Positions 1-9,410 of a DNA stretch of 64,000 nucleotides are shown in pieces. The notes beneath the pieces were generated by a model. The model was not told the origin of the DNA, made no database searches, and saw only the letters and a program-made list of their open reading frames with translations. The stretch is from Curtobacterium sp. HSID17257. GTDB taxonomy: Bacteria > Actinomycetota > Actinomycetes > Actinomycetales > Microbacteriaceae. The stretch is from positions 1-64,000 of the forward strand of contig NZ_RBLU01000008.1 in NCBI RefSeq assembly GCF_003989515.1, written 5' to 3'. The first letter of the stretch is position 1. Each line of letters opens with the position of its first letter. Both the position numbers and the translations under genes were made by a program.

Positions 1-1
1 T

Positions 2-658
2 GCGGGGAGGGTCGGGCCCGTGCTCGGGGCGGCCCTGGCGAACGCCGAGCACGCCGTCGTCGGCGTGACGGCGGTGTCCGACGCGGGCCGCGACCGCGCC
101 GAGGCGATGCTCCCCGGTGCTCCCGTCCTCGCGACCCCCGACCTGGTCGAGCGGAGCGAGCTCGTGCTGCTCGCCGTGCCGGACGACCAGCTCGCCGGGC
201 TCGTGCAGGGCCTGGCGGACGCCGGGATCTGGCAGCCCGGGCAGCTCGTCGTGCACACCAGCCCCGACCACGGCGTCGAGGTCCTGCGGCCCGCCCTGGC
301 CGCCGGCGCGATCCCGCTCGCGATCCACCCCGCGATGGCGTTCACGGGCACGAGCGTCGACCTCGCGCGACTCCGCGACGCCTACTGCGCGGTGACCGCC
401 CCGGCGCCCGTGCTGCCGATCGCCCAGGCGCTCGTCGTCGAGATGGGCGCGGAGCCGTTCGTCGTGACCGAGCAGGACCGGCCCGCGTACGCCGACGCCG
501 TGCGTGCAGCCGTGTCGTTCTCGACCGCGATCGTGGACCAGTCCGCCGGGACGCTCTCCGGCATCGGCGTCGAGCACCCCGGTCGCGTGCTGGGCGCCCT
601 CGTGCGCTCCGCCGTCGACAACGCGCTCGCCGCAGCCGACGGCCAGGCGACCCTGTAG
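2..658 (+). CDS. Rossmann-fold DUF2520 protein, 5' end outside window
   Basis: The frame is open from the first bases, and the text GRVGPVLGAAL just inside the window looks like the second half of an N-terminal dinucleotide-binding loop, so the true start lies upstream. About 218 residues are visible. An NAD(P)-binding Rossmann segment is followed by HPAMAFTGT, which marks the start of the DUF2520 C-terminal domain seen in ketopantoate-reductase-like proteins. In actinobacteria this family often sits beside panC or lysS, and here lysS begins 79 nt downstream. A GTG at 20 is in frame but would remove the nucleotide loop, so I reject it as the start. The substrate is not known. Confidence 0.85.
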   Translation, partial: AGRVGPVLGAALANAEHAVVGVTAVSDAGRDRAEAMLPGAPVLATPDLVERSELVLLAVPDDQLAGLVQGLADAGIWQPGQLVVHTSPDHGVEVLRPALAAGAIPLAIHPAMAFTGTSVDLARLRDAYCAVTAPAPVLPIAQALVVEMGAEPFVVTEQDRPAYADAVRAAVSFSTAIVDQSAGTLSGIGVEHPGRVLGALVRSAVDNALAAADGQATL

Positions 659-737
659 CCGTCCCTGCGGTTCCGGGCCGGAGCGGTGCGGCCGGTACCA
701 TCGGTGCATCCCCACGACCCCATCGGAGCCGCACAGC

Positions 738-2273
738 ATGACCGACGAGACCGCATCCGCCACCGAGCCCTCGGGCGACGGCCCCTCCGCCGAGGAGCTC
801 GCCGCCGCCGAGACCAGCGAACAGCGACAGGTGCGGCTCGACAAGCGGGCGAAGCTCCTGGACGCCGGCATCGAGGCCTACCCGGCTGAGCTGCCGATCA
901 CCACGATGATCCCGGCCGTGCGCGAGCAGTACGCGCACCTCGAGACGGGCGAGGAGACGCAGGACGTCGTCGGGCTCGCCGGGCGCATCGTGTTCTCCCG
1001 CAACACCGGCAAGCTCTGCTTCGCGACGCTGCAGTCCGGCGACGGCGCCCGCGTGCAGGCGATGGTCTCCCTGGCCGAGGTCGGGGACGAGTCCCTCGCC
1101 CGGTGGAAGGAGTTCGTCGACCTCGGTGACCACGTCTTCGTGCACGGTCGGGTGATCTCCTCGCGTCGTGGCGAGCTGAGCATCATGGTCGACGAGTGGG
1201 CGATCGCGGCGAAGGCGATCCTGCCGCTGCCGAACCTGCACAACGAGCTCAACGAGGAGACCCGGGTCCGCCAGCGGTACCTCGACCTGATCGTCCGCGA
1301 CCAGGCCCGCGAGACCGTCCGTGCCCGCGCCGCCGTGATGTCCTCGCTGCGGCAGACCTTCACCGGACACGACTACCTCGAGGTCGAGACCCCGATGCTG
1401 CAGACCCAGCACGGCGGCGCCTCGGCCCGCCCCTTCGTCACGCACTCGAACGCCTTCGACACCGAGCTGTACCTGCGCATCGCGCCGGAGCTCTTCCTCA
1501 AGCGGGCCGTGGTGGGCGGCATCGACCGGGTCTTCGAGATCAACCGGAACTTCCGGAACGAGGGTGCCGACTCGTCGCACTCCCCCGAGTTCGCGATGGT
1601 CGAGGCGTACCAGGCGTACGGCAACTACGAGCAGATGGCCGACCTGACGCAGGAGCTCGTGCAGAACGCGGCGAAGGCCGTGACCGGTGGGTCCCTCGTC
1701 GTCACGCTCGCCGACGGCACCGAGTACGACCTCGGTGGCGAATGGGCGCGCATGGACATGTACGGCTCGCTGTCCGAGGCCGCCGGGCGCGAGATCACCC
1801 CGGAGACCCCGCTGTCCGAGCTGGTGGCGCTCGCCGAGGCCGAGGGCGTCGAGGTCGCGCACGCCACGCACGGCAAGTACGTCGAGGAGCTGTGGGAGCA
1901 CTTCCACGGGGACGACCTGCACGCGCCGACCTTCGTGATGAACTTCCCGGTCGACACCTCACCGCTGACCCGCGAGCACCGCAGCCGCCCGGGCGTCGTC
2001 GAGAAGTGGGACCTGTACGTCCGCGGCTTCGAGCTCGCGACGGCGTACTCCGAGCTCGTCGACCCCGTCGTGCAGCGCGAGCGCTTCGTCGAGCAGGCGA
2101 AGCTCGCCGCCGGCGGCGATCCCGAGGCGATGCGCGTCGACGAGGACTTCCTGCGTGCCCTCGAGCACGCGATGCCGCCGTCGGGCGGCATGGGCATGGG
2201 CGTCGATCGCCTGCTCATGGCGATCACCGGCCTGGGCATCCGCGAGACGATCCTGTTCCCGCTGGTCAAGTAG
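738..2273 (+). CDS. lysS: Lysyl-tRNA synthetase, class II
   Basis: This 511-residue cytoplasmic enzyme charges tRNA-Lys with lysine using ATP. The length is normal for bacterial class II LysRS. An N-terminal OB-fold anticodon-binding domain (about residues 60-160) comes before the catalytic core. Motif 2 is seen as FEINRNFRNEG and motif 3 as GMGMGVDRLLM near the C-terminus. The first ~35 residues are acidic and low-complexity. I chose ATG 738 because it begins just before the conserved part; an open frame runs further upstream through the preceding gene but has no family similarity. A perfect hairpin ends the gene. Confidence 0.97.
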   Translation: MTDETASATEPSGDGPSAEELAAAETSEQRQVRLDKRAKLLDAGIEAYPAELPITTMIPAVREQYAHLETGEETQDVVGLAGRIVFSRNTGKLCFATLQSGDGARVQAMVSLAEVGDESLARWKEFVDLGDHVFVHGRVISSRRGELSIMVDEWAIAAKAILPLPNLHNELNEETRVRQRYLDLIVRDQARETVRARAAVMSSLRQTFTGHDYLEVETPMLQTQHGGASARPFVTHSNAFDTELYLRIAPELFLKRAVVGGIDRVFEINRNFRNEGADSSHSPEFAMVEAYQAYGNYEQMADLTQELVQNAAKAVTGGSLVVTLADGTEYDLGGEWARMDMYGSLSEAAGREITPETPLSELVALAEAEGVEVAHATHGKYVEELWEHFHGDDLHAPTFVMNFPVDTSPLTREHRSRPGVVEKWDLYVRGFELATAYSELVDPVVQRERFVEQAKLAAGGDPEAMRVDEDFLRALEHAMPPSGGMGMGVDRLLMAITGLGIRETILFPLVK

Positions 2274-2288
2274 GACGCGAGCGGACGT

Positions 2289-2332
2289 CGGACGGGAGGC
2301 GCGGTGCCGGCTGGCACCGCGCCTCCCGTCCG
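2289..2332. terminator. Palindromic repeat copy 1 after lysS
   Basis: A perfect 20-bp inverted repeat with loop ggct; the arm core is gacgggaggcgcggtgcc. There is no T-run. The same sequence recurs after clpC and in at least five other intergenic spots in this window, so it is both terminator-like and a dispersed repeat. Confidence 0.8.
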
Positions 2333-2386
2333 TCCCGGCACCGTCCCGGGCACGTGGCGCTCACCGGGGCGAGGTACGATGCTCCG

Positions 2387-2590
2387 GTGCCAGATGGAGT
2401 CGTGACCGGGATCATCTTCGCCGTGACGCCGACCGTCGTCGTCGGCCTCATCTTCTGGTTCGTGATGCGCGCGATCATGCGCGCCGACCGCACCGAGCGG
2501 TCCGCGTACGCGAAGGTCGAGGCCGAGGAGCGCGCGCGCTACGAGCGCGAGCACGGCCGCCCCGCTCCCGCACCGACCTCGGCGGAGTAG
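2387..2590 (+). CDS. Small single-pass membrane protein
   Basis: 67 residues. The first half is one hydrophobic segment (GIIFAVTPTVVVGLIFWFVM) and the second half is a charged cytoplasmic-type tail rich in Arg, Glu and Ala. I place the start at GTG 2387 because TACGAT lies 6 nt upstream, the leaderless arrangement repeated across this window. It follows lysS in the same direction but after the palindromic terminator, so it probably has its own transcript. No function is recognisable; a small membrane-anchored protein of unknown role is the safe call. Confidence 0.7.
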   Translation: MPDGVVTGIIFAVTPTVVVGLIFWFVMRAIMRADRTERSAYAKVEAEERARYEREHGRPAPAPTSAE

Positions 2591-2659
2591 TCCCGACCAG
2601 CCTGCGCCCACAGCGCAGTCCGTCACCGGCCGTTCACCGACGGGTGGTGCAGTGACGTG

Positions 2660-2833
2660 GTGACCGCACGTCCCTCCCCGTCGTCCCTGGCCCCGTCGGC
2701 GCTCGCCCCGTCGTCCCTGGCCTCGGACCCGGCGGACCTCGACCCCGAGGACGCCTTCGGGCACTCCGTGCTGCCCGACGCGGCCCGTGACGCCGTGTGG
2801 GCGGACGGCGACGAGGACGACGTCGACGTCTGA
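2660..2833 (+). CDS. Possible 57-residue acidic protein
   Basis: A short open frame from GTG 2660 (GTG 2657 is the alternative). The N-terminal half repeats Pro-Ser-Ser-Leu-Ala, and the C-terminal half is very acidic, ending in DEDDVDV. No domain, signal or membrane segment is visible. The upstream sequence gtcaccggccgttcacc resembles one before the next small frame (gtcaccgaccgttcatc), which hints that the two are related units. It could be non-coding. Confidence 0.35.
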   Translation: MTARPSPSSLAPSALAPSSLASDPADLDPEDAFGHSVLPDAARDAVWADGDEDDVDV

Positions 2834-2907
2834 GCGCCCGCCGTCGGTCACCGACCGTTCATCCCGTCGTCGCCCCGTCGTCGCCCGCACGGGTGAGCAT
2901 CGTCCGC

Positions 2908-3039
2908 ATGTCCATCACGCACGCCTTCACCGGCCGCAGCCTCGTCGGCGACATCGAGAGCGAGTACGACGAGTTCGACCTCGACGCCGACCTCGAGTCC
3001 TCCCAGCGACGGGACGGGTGGCTCGAACCCTCCTGGTGA
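2908..3039 (+). CDS. Possible 43-residue acidic protein
   Basis: A short frame from ATG 2908. The sequence carries GDIESEYDEFDLDADLE, is acidic, and ends WLEPSW. GTG 2893 is an alternative start adding five residues. It is followed 22 nt later by a good terminator (3062-3109), which supports a real transcript ending here. No known domain is visible. Confidence 0.45.
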   Translation: MSITHAFTGRSLVGDIESEYDEFDLDADLESSQRRDGWLEPSW

Positions 3040-3061
3040 CATCCCGCTCCTGACGCTCTTC

Positions 3062-3109
3062 GGGGTACGGCCACCGGATCACGACGATCCGGAACGCCGT
3101 ACCCCTTTT
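3062..3109 (+). terminator. Rho-independent terminator with TTTT tail
   Basis: Outer arms ggggtacgg (3062-3070) and ccgtacccc (3097-3105), inner arms ccggatc and gatccgg, followed by tttt. It is the best classical terminator near the start of the window, and it ends the small-protein transcript. Confidence 0.85.
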
Positions 3110-3386
3110 CCGTGTCCGCTCGGCGCAGCGCCCCGGGGTACACGCTTGCGATCGTCGATGAAACCTCCCTGCAACACCGGAAACTCGGCGACATCCCCTT
3201 GTGCGCGGGCATCGGCCGGGTCCATGCTGACGTTGGGCCTGTACCCCGCGGGGGACAGCTACTCGGGTGAAGCACGACGTTCCCTGGGAATCGATCCGAT
3301 CGGTTTGTGGGGTACACCTCGCGACCGCTTTACTCATCACCACCCCCCAACGAGGCCATCACCGTCGAACCGCAGGGAGAGTCACC
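3110..3386 (+). promoter_or_regulatory. Leader and promoter region of the sigma factor gene
   Basis: 277 bp between the terminator and the sigma gene with no convincing gene. It ends in a Shine-Dalgarno sequence (agggaga) 6 nt before ATG 3387. The element ggggtacac occurs twice (near 3130 and near 3308). I cannot assign a sigma type to the promoter by eye. Confidence 0.4.
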
Positions 3387-4460
3387 ATGACGATCGCGAC
3401 CGCAGCACCGAAGACGACGACCACTGGCACCACCGCGCGCCGGAGCAAGAAGGCAGCAGCCGCGAAGACCGCGGTCGCCGCGGTGGAGACCACCACCCTC
3501 GACGCCGTCGAGGTCGAGGCCGACGAGCAGCTCGCGGGTGTCCGCGGCGCCTCGGTCGACCAGGTCGGTGACTACCTGCGCCACATCGGGCGCCTCTCGC
3601 TCCTGACCGCGGAAGAAGAGGCGGACATCGCCCGCCGCATCGAGGTCGGCCTCTTCGCCGAGGAGAAGCTCAACACCGAGCCCGGCATCGACAAGACGCT
3701 GCAGCGCGAGCTGCGCTGGCTCGTCCGCGACGGTGAGCGCGCCAAGGAGCGCATGATCACCTCGAACCTCCGACTCGTCGTGAGCATCGCGAAGCGCTAC
3801 TCGCAGCGCGGCCTGCCGTTCATGGACGTCATCCAGGAGGGCAACCTCGGCCTGGTCCGTGCGGTCGAGAAGTTCGACTTCACCCAGGGCTACAAGTTCT
3901 CGACCTACGCCACCTGGTGGATCCGCCAGGCCATCTCGCGTGGCCTCGCCGACAAGGCGCGCACCATCCGCATCCCGGTGCACACCGTCGAGCTGATCAA
4001 CAAGATCTCGCGCACCGAGCGGGACCTGACCGTCGACCTCGGCCGCGCGCCGATGGCCGATGAGGTCGCCGCCGAGCTCAGCATGAGCACCGAGGAGCTC
4101 CTCGACCTCAAGGGCCGCTCGCACGAGCCGGTGTCGATCCACACCGTCGTCGGTGACTCCGACGACAGCGAGCTCGGCGACTTCATCGAGGACGAGGACG
4201 CCGCGAGCCCGAACGAGCTCACCGAGACGACGCTCCTGCACCGCGACATCCGTTCGATCGTCGCCGAGCTGCCGAGCGACGAGGCCAACGTCATCCGCAT
4301 GCGCTACGGCCTGGACGACGACAAGCCGATGACGCTCGACGAGATCTCGAAGATCGTGCACACCACGCGCCAGGCGGTCAGCCGCGTCGAGTCGCGTGCC
4401 AAGCTGCGCCTGTTCGCGAAGGCCGTGAGCCAGGACATGCAGCTGTACCTGACCGACTGA
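3387..4460 (+). CDS. Sigma-70 family factor, SigB/short RpoD-like
   Basis: 357 residues. A short Thr/Lys/Ala-rich N-terminus is followed by region 1.2 (from about residue 55), region 2 (NLRLVVSIAKRY, then YATWWIRQAISRG at 2.4), region 3, and region 4. It lacks the long acidic N-terminus usual in actinobacterial principal sigma factors, so it looks like a group 2 factor of SigB type. Region 4.2 reads TTRQAVSRVESRAKLRL where most factors have SRERVRQIE, an unusual recognition helix. The start at ATG 3387 has a strong Shine-Dalgarno sequence. It could still be the housekeeping factor in a lineage with a short form. Confidence 0.9.
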   Translation: MTIATAAPKTTTTGTTARRSKKAAAAKTAVAAVETTTLDAVEVEADEQLAGVRGASVDQVGDYLRHIGRLSLLTAEEEADIARRIEVGLFAEEKLNTEPGIDKTLQRELRWLVRDGERAKERMITSNLRLVVSIAKRYSQRGLPFMDVIQEGNLGLVRAVEKFDFTQGYKFSTYATWWIRQAISRGLADKARTIRIPVHTVELINKISRTERDLTVDLGRAPMADEVAAELSMSTEELLDLKGRSHEPVSIHTVVGDSDDSELGDFIEDEDAASPNELTETTLLHRDIRSIVAELPSDEANVIRMRYGLDDDKPMTLDEISKIVHTTRQAVSRVESRAKLRLFAKAVSQDMQLYLTD

Positions 4461-4546
4461 GGTCAGCAGGCTTCGGCCGGGGTCTCGACCTCGGCACGGG
4501 GAACCGGGCCGTCCTGTGGGAAGGCGGTCCGGTGGGGTGATGGGAC

Positions 4547-4575
4547 GGCCCGTCCAGGCACTGCCTGGGCGGGCC
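4547..4575 (+). terminator. Hairpin between convergent sigma factor and nadK genes
   Basis: ggcccgtccaggca pairs with tgcctgggcgggcc with one wobble position and a one-base loop. There is little T-tail. Its position between convergent genes fits a two-way terminator. Confidence 0.5.
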
Positions 4576-4615
4576 ACTTCGCTGTCCGGGGCCCGGCCGC
4601 CCGCGGCCCCGCGCG

Positions 4616-5548
4616 CTAGTCCTCGAGCTCGCGGCCGAGCTTCTGGCGCAGGTCCTGCGGGATGAGCTCGATGAGCTGGTCCGGGCGGACCGGCAGGTCG
4701 AGCAGGCTGAGCTTCACCCGGCCGGTGCGTCCGTGCCGCTCGGCGTCGAGGCGCACGACGCTGCCGGCGTCCTTCCGCAGTCGGATGTCGATCTGCGCCC
4801 CCGTCGCGACCTCGCCCACGACGAGCCCGTCGACCTCGAGGGCGGCGCTCCTGGTGCCCTCGGCGATGTCGAAGCGGTAGCGCTCCCGCGCGGCCAGGAC
4901 CACGGCGCGGTCGATGCCCGCCATCGGGGCGACCGGGGTCACGACCGAGCCCGACAGTGCGGGGGAGAGCACGGGTCCGCCGGCCGCGTAGTTGTAGGCG
5001 GTGGACCCGGCGGGGGTCGCGGCGACGATGGCGTCCGCGCGGTAGTAGCCGTAGCCGAGGCCGTTGACGCTGAGGTCGGCGGAGACCTGTCCGGCTCCCG
5101 GGCGTCGCACGATCGTCAGGTCGTTGAACGCCAGGTAGTCCGTGCGGGCGCCGCTCCACGACAGTCGGGCCTCGAGGGCGTGGTGCGGTTCGAGCTGGTA
5201 CTCGCCGGCGGACAACCGGTCGAGCGCGTTCTCGAGCTCGGGCGGCTCGATCTCCACCAGGAACCCGACGTTGCCGTAGTTCACGCCGAGCACCGGCACC
5301 GGGCGCTTCGCCACGAGTCGCATCGCGCCGAGCATCGTGCCGTCCCCGCCGAGCGCGACGACGAGGTCGACCTGGTCCGTGAAGTCGTCGTCGCCGATCA
5401 CCTCGACGTCGCCGCCGATGCGCTGCGCGTCAGCCCGCCGGGCAACGAGCCGTCCGGCACCCGAGGCGTTCCACCGCTGCAGGGTCGTGATCGACTCCCG
5501 CACGTTCTTGGTGGGGTGGACGACGAGGCCGACGACGGGCTGCTCCAT
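4616..5548 (-). CDS. nadK: NAD kinase
   Basis: 310 residues, the normal size for NAD kinase, which makes NADP from NAD and ATP in the cytoplasm. The family GGDGT loop is present (ALGGDGTML), as is the NYGNVGFLVE segment and the substrate-binding region TPAGSTAYN. I chose ATG 5548 rather than an upstream frame extension because TACGAT lies 6 nt before it, giving a leaderless start, and because family alignment begins with VVGLVVHP. It is divergent from clpC and convergent with the sigma gene; it is not next to tlyA/recN as in many actinobacteria. Confidence 0.96.
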   Translation of the reverse strand: MEQPVVGLVVHPTKNVRESITTLQRWNASGAGRLVARRADAQRIGGDVEVIGDDDFTDQVDLVVALGGDGTMLGAMRLVAKRPVPVLGVNYGNVGFLVEIEPPELENALDRLSAGEYQLEPHHALEARLSWSGARTDYLAFNDLTIVRRPGAGQVSADLSVNGLGYGYYRADAIVAATPAGSTAYNYAAGGPVLSPALSGSVVTPVAPMAGIDRAVVLAARERYRFDIAEGTRSAALEVDGLVVGEVATGAQIDIRLRKDAGSVVRLDAERHGRTGRVKLSLLDLPVRPDQLIELIPQDLRQKLGRELED

Positions 5549-5715
5549 GCCCAGATCGTAGCCGCCCGGGCCTGGTCGGCGGCCAGTGCGGAGGTCCTGG
5601 GCCACCGTGCGAAGAGAGGTCACGCCCACGGCGAACAGGGGCAGCCCTGCGGGGGTCCGCTGGTTAGTCTCGATGTACGTCACCGAGCTCCCACGAGCCC
5701 GGCAAGGGAGAGCAC

Positions 5716-8232
5716 ATGTTCGAGAGATTCACCGACCGAGCCCGTCGTGTTGTCGTCCTCGCTCAAGAAGAAGCGAAGATGCTCAACCACAACTACATCG
5801 GCACCGAGCACATCCTCCTCGGCCTCATCCACGAGGGCGAGGGCGTCGCCGCCAAGGCGCTGGAGTCGCTCGGCATCTCGCTCGATGCCGTCCGCGAGCA
5901 GGTCCAGGACATCATCGGGCAGGGCCAGCAGCAGCCGACCGGGCACATCCCGTTCACGCCGCGCGCCAAGAAGGTGCTCGAGCTGTCCCTGCGCGAGGCG
6001 CTGCAGCTCGGCCACAACTACATCGGGACCGAGCACATCCTGCTCGGCCTCATCCGCGAGGGCGAGGGCGTCGCCGCCCAGGTCCTCGTCAAGCTCGGTG
6101 CGGACCTCAACCGCGTCCGTCAGCAGGTCATCCAGCTCCTGTCCGGTTACCAGGGCAAGGAAGCGGTCGCCGTCGGCGGCGAGCAGCAGCAGAACGCCCA
6201 GCAGGGTTCGCAGGTCCTCGACCAGTTCGGTCGGAACCTCACCCAGGCCGCGCGCGACGGCAAGCTCGACCCGGTGATCGGGCGCGAGAAGGAGATGGAG
6301 CGGGTCATGCAGATCCTCTCCCGCCGCTCCAAGAACAACCCCGTCCTGATCGGTGAGCCGGGCGTCGGCAAGACCGCGGTCGTCGAGGGCCTCGCCCAGG
6401 CGATCGTCAAGGGCGACGTCCCGGAGACGCTGAAGGACAAGCAGCTCTACTCGCTCGACCTCGGCTCGCTCATCGCCGGGTCCCGCTACCGCGGTGACTT
6501 CGAGGAGCGCCTCAAGAAGGTCACGAAGGAGATCCGCACCCGCGGCGACATCATCGTCTTCATCGACGAGATCCACACGCTCGTCGGTGCCGGTGCTGCC
6601 GAGGGCGCGATCGACGCCGCGTCGATCCTCAAGCCGCTCCTCGCCCGTGGTGAGCTGCAGACGGTCGGTGCGACCACGCTCGACGAGTACCGCAAGCACT
6701 TCGAGAAGGACGCCGCACTCGAGCGCCGCTTCCAGCCGGTGCAGGTCAACGAGCCGTCGCTGCCCCACGCGATCAACATCCTCAAGGGCCTCCGCGACAA
6801 GTACGAGGCGTTCCACAAGGTGTCCATCACCGACGGCGCGATCGTCGCCGCGGCGAACCTGGCGGACCGCTACGTGCAGGACCGCTTCCTGCCGGACAAG
6901 GCCATCGACCTGATCGACGAGGCCGGCGCACGTCTCCGCCTGTCGATCCTGTCGGCGCCGCCGGAGCTCCGGGAGTTCGACGAGAAGATCTCGACGGTCC
7001 GCGGGCAGAAGGAAGCCGCGATCGAGGAGCAGGACTTCGAGAAGGCCGCGAGCCTGCGCGACGAGGAGAAGAAGCTCCTCGGCGAGCGTCTCCGCCTCGA
7101 GAAGCAGTGGCGTGCGGGTGACGTCGCCGCGTCCGGCACCGTCGACGAGGGCATCATCGCCGAGGTCCTGGCGCAGGCCACGGGCATCCCGGTCTTCAAG
7201 CTCACGGAAGAGGAGACCTCGCGTCTCGTCTTCATGGAGAAGGCCCTGCACGAGCGCGTGATCGGACAGGAAGAGGCCATCTCGGCCCTCTCGAAGACGA
7301 TCCGCCGCACCCGTGCCGGTCTCAAGGACCCGAACCGCCCCTCGGGCTCGTTCATCTTCGCCGGCCCCACGGGCGTCGGGAAGACCGAGCTCGCCAAGGC
7401 GCTCGCGGAGTTCCTGTTCGACGACGAGGGCGCGCTGATCTCCCTCGACATGTCGGAGTTCGGTGAGAAGCACACGGTCTCGCGACTCTTCGGTGCCCCT
7501 CCCGGGTTCGTCGGGTTCGAGGAGGGCGGCCAGCTCACCGAGAAGGTGCGCCGCAAGCCGTTCTCCGTGGTCCTGTTCGACGAGATCGAGAAGGCCCACC
7601 CGGACATCTTCAACTCGCTGCTGCAGGTCCTCGAAGAGGGTCGCCTGACCGATGGTCAGGGCCGCGTGGTCGACTTCAAGAACACCGTCATCATCATGAC
7701 CACGAACCTCGGTTCGCAGGGCATCGCGGGTGGTCCGGTGGGCTTCCAGGTCGAGGGTGACTCGGCAGTCGGCTACGACCGCATGCGCTCGAAGGTGAAC
7801 GAGGAGCTGAAGAAGCACTTCAAGCCGGAGTTCCTGAACCGCGTCGACGACACGATCGTCTTCCCGCAGCTCTCGCAGCCCGAGCTGCTGCAGATCGTGG
7901 ACCTGTTCGTGAAGCGCCTGTCGGACCGCCTGCTGGACCGCGACATGACGGTGGAGCTCACGCTCGCCGCCAAGGAGCAGCTCATCAAGGTCGGCTTCGA
8001 CCCGGCACTCGGTGCCCGACCGCTGCGCCGCGCGATGCAGCACGAGGTCGAGGACCAGCTGTCCGAGCACATCCTGCAGGGTGAACTCAATGCGGGCGAC
8101 CACGTGAAGGTCGACTTCGCCGAGGGTGCGTTCCAGTTCGAGACCGGGCGTCAGCCGGGTCGCGAGGAGGTCCTCGCCGGGGCGAACGCCGTCGAGTCCG
8201 CGGAGACCCCGCAGGGCGAGATCGAGTCCTAG
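5716..8232 (+). CDS. clpC: ATP-dependent Clp protease ATPase subunit ClpC
   Basis: 838 residues, full length. Two Clp-N repeats ([11 protein letters not shown] occurs in each) occupy about residues 1-150. AAA1 has Walker A GEPGVGKT near residue 215 and Walker [13 protein letters not shown] segment with coiled-coil character lies near 420-460. AAA2 has GPTGVGKTE near 550, followed by the C-terminal D2-small domain. ClpC unfolds substrates and feeds ClpP. The Shine-Dalgarno aagggag precedes the ATG. No CtsR or ClgR operator is clear upstream. A 48-bp perfect palindrome follows the stop. Confidence 0.98.
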   Translation: MFERFTDRARRVVVLAQEEAKMLNHNYIGTEHILLGLIHEGEGVAAKALESLGISLDAVREQVQDIIGQGQQQPTGHIPFTPRAKKVLELSLREALQLGHNYIGTEHILLGLIREGEGVAAQVLVKLGADLNRVRQQVIQLLSGYQGKEAVAVGGEQQQNAQQGSQVLDQFGRNLTQAARDGKLDPVIGREKEMERVMQILSRRSKNNPVLIGEPGVGKTAVVEGLAQAIVKGDVPETLKDKQLYSLDLGSLIAGSRYRGDFEERLKKVTKEIRTRGDIIVFIDEIHTLVGAGAAEGAIDAASILKPLLARGELQTVGATTLDEYRKHFEKDAALERRFQPVQVNEPSLPHAINILKGLRDKYEAFHKVSITDGAIVAAANLADRYVQDRFLPDKAIDLIDEAGARLRLSILSAPPELREFDEKISTVRGQKEAAIEEQDFEKAASLRDEEKKLLGERLRLEKQWRAGDVAASGTVDEGIIAEVLAQATGIPVFKLTEEETSRLVFMEKALHERVIGQEEAISALSKTIRRTRAGLKDPNRPSGSFIFAGPTGVGKTELAKALAEFLFDDEGALISLDMSEFGEKHTVSRLFGAPPGFVGFEEGGQLTEKVRRKPFSVVLFDEIEKAHPDIFNSLLQVLEEGRLTDGQGRVVDFKNTVIIMTTNLGSQGIAGGPVGFQVEGDSAVGYDRMRSKVNEELKKHFKPEFLNRVDDTIVFPQLSQPELLQIVDLFVKRLSDRLLDRDMTVELTLAAKEQLIKVGFDPALGARPLRRAMQHEVEDQLSEHILQGELNAGDHVKVDFAEGAFQFETGRQPGREEVLAGANAVESAETPQGEIES

Positions 8233-8245
8233 GACTCCTCGACAC

Positions 8246-8293
8246 GACGGACGGGAGGCGCGGTGCCAGCTGGCACCGCGCCTCCCGTCCGTC
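8246..8293. terminator. Palindromic repeat copy 2 after clpC
   Basis: A fully self-complementary 48-bp sequence (22-bp arms, loop agct). It carries the same core as copy 1 and is the most perfect member of the family in this window. Confidence 0.8.
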
Positions 8294-8437
8294 CGTCCGT
8301 GGTGACGAAGTGATGTGCGGGTTCCGGCGTGCGCGGCGGACACGACCCCCGGGCGGGGGGTACCGTTGTTCGTGCGAGGGTTCCCCCCAACACCTCGCGA
8401 CCGACGTCCGGCTGGTTCCCCCAACGGGTCGGACGTC

Positions 8438-8471
8438 AGTGGCCCCGGTCTCCCCCCCGACCGGGGCCACT
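8438..8471 (-). terminator. Hairpin between clpC and the convergent hydrolase gene
   Basis: agtggccccggtc (8438-8450) pairs perfectly with gaccggggccact (8459-8471). It lies just beyond the stop of the minus-strand hydrolase gene, so it probably ends that transcript. The rest of 8294-8492 shows a second weaker stem (gacgtccg with cggacgtc) and no gene. Confidence 0.65.
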
Positions 8472-8492
8472 TCACGTTCCGGACCGGCCGCG

Positions 8493-9302
8493 TCAGCCGA
8501 ACGTCGCGGCGAACTCGCGGACGGCGCGTTCCCAGCGCTCCGGGTCCTCGTTCCACTCGAGCGTGTGCCGCGCGTGCGTGAACGTCTCGACCCGAGCGCC
8601 CCGGGCGCGGTGAGCCGCGACGTCGGCGGCTGCGACCAGGGGGTCGGCTGTCGAGTGCAGCAGGAGCGTCGGGGTGCGGTCGTCCTGCCAGCGCGTGACC
8701 GACAGCGGGTAGGGGACGCCGGCGAGGCGGCTGAGGCCCGGCGTGCTCGCGATGCGTCCGGCGACGACGCCGACGGCCGCGGGGAAGCGTGCGGTCGTGA
8801 CGGCTCCGCGGAGCGCGGACCGGACGTCGAGGAGCGGTGCCACCCCGACGATGCCGTCGACCGGCGTGCGTGCGGCGGCGGCCGACGCGGCGAGGGCGCC
8901 GGCGGACCAGCCCTGGAGCACCACCCGCTCGGCTCCACGGGCTCGGGCGGCGTGTGCGGCGGCGGCGACGCGGTCGACCGCCGCGGGGTCGAGGGAGCGC
9001 AGCGGCAGACCGGAGGTGTCGATCACCTGGTTCGAGGCGCCGAGCTCCCGCCAGACCCGCAGGCCGCGCAGGACCTGCTGCGGGCCGAGCGACTGCCCGT
9101 GGACGTGCACGACGTGGATGCGCCCGACGACGCCGTCGGGTTCCTCACCCGGGACGTCTCGCTCGTCGGTCCACACCAGCTCGGACTCCGGTGGCACGAA
9201 CGGTGCGGGGCGGAGGAGTCGGCGTGCGGCGGCGGCCCCGAGGGCGACGCTCCCGGCGGTGGCGATCACGGTGCCGGTGACGGCGGTGCGGACGAGCTGC
9301 AT
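8493..9302 (-). CDS. Alpha/beta hydrolase with N-terminal membrane segment
   Basis: 269 residues. A hydrophobic N-terminus (about residues 5-28) suggests a membrane anchor or uncleaved signal. The nucleophile elbow is GWSAG, a plausible acid is in STADPL, and the histidine is in HARHTLEW, so a full Ser-Asp-His triad can be drawn. I start at ATG 9302, where the hydrophobic segment begins. The substrate is unknown; esterase or lipase-like activity is the family expectation. It is convergent with clpC. Confidence 0.8.
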   Translation of the reverse strand: MQLVRTAVTGTVIATAGSVALGAAAARRLLRPAPFVPPESELVWTDERDVPGEEPDGVVGRIHVVHVHGQSLGPQQVLRGLRVWRELGASNQVIDTSGLPLRSLDPAAVDRVAAAAHAARARGAERVVLQGWSAGALAASAAAARTPVDGIVGVAPLLDVRSALRGAVTTARFPAAVGVVAGRIASTPGLSRLAGVPYPLSVTRWQDDRTPTLLLHSTADPLVAAADVAAHRARGARVETFTHARHTLEWNEDPERWERAVREFAATFG

Positions 9303-9353
9303 GGTGTCCACCCTGCCAGCGCGACGTGTACGTGCGTCGGGTGCCCACGGACG

Positions 9354-9393
9354 GACGGAAGGCGCGGTGCCAGCTGGCACCGCGCCTCCCGTC
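9354..9393. terminator. Palindromic repeat copy 3
   Basis: gacggaaggcgcggtgcc-agct-ggcaccgcgcctcccgtc written as two arms; one base differs from perfect pairing (a at 9359). It sits after the stop of the SRPBCC gene and before the hydrolase start, so it can isolate the two minus-strand transcripts. Confidence 0.75.
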
Positions 9394-9410
9394 AGAGCGT
9401 GCTCGGTGTC

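Noticed and set aside
5680..8556. A 958-codon open frame on the minus strand opposite clpC
   Set aside because: It is a GC-rich shadow: clpC is a certain gene on the other strand and the translation has no domain, only Asp/Arg/Leu-rich runs.
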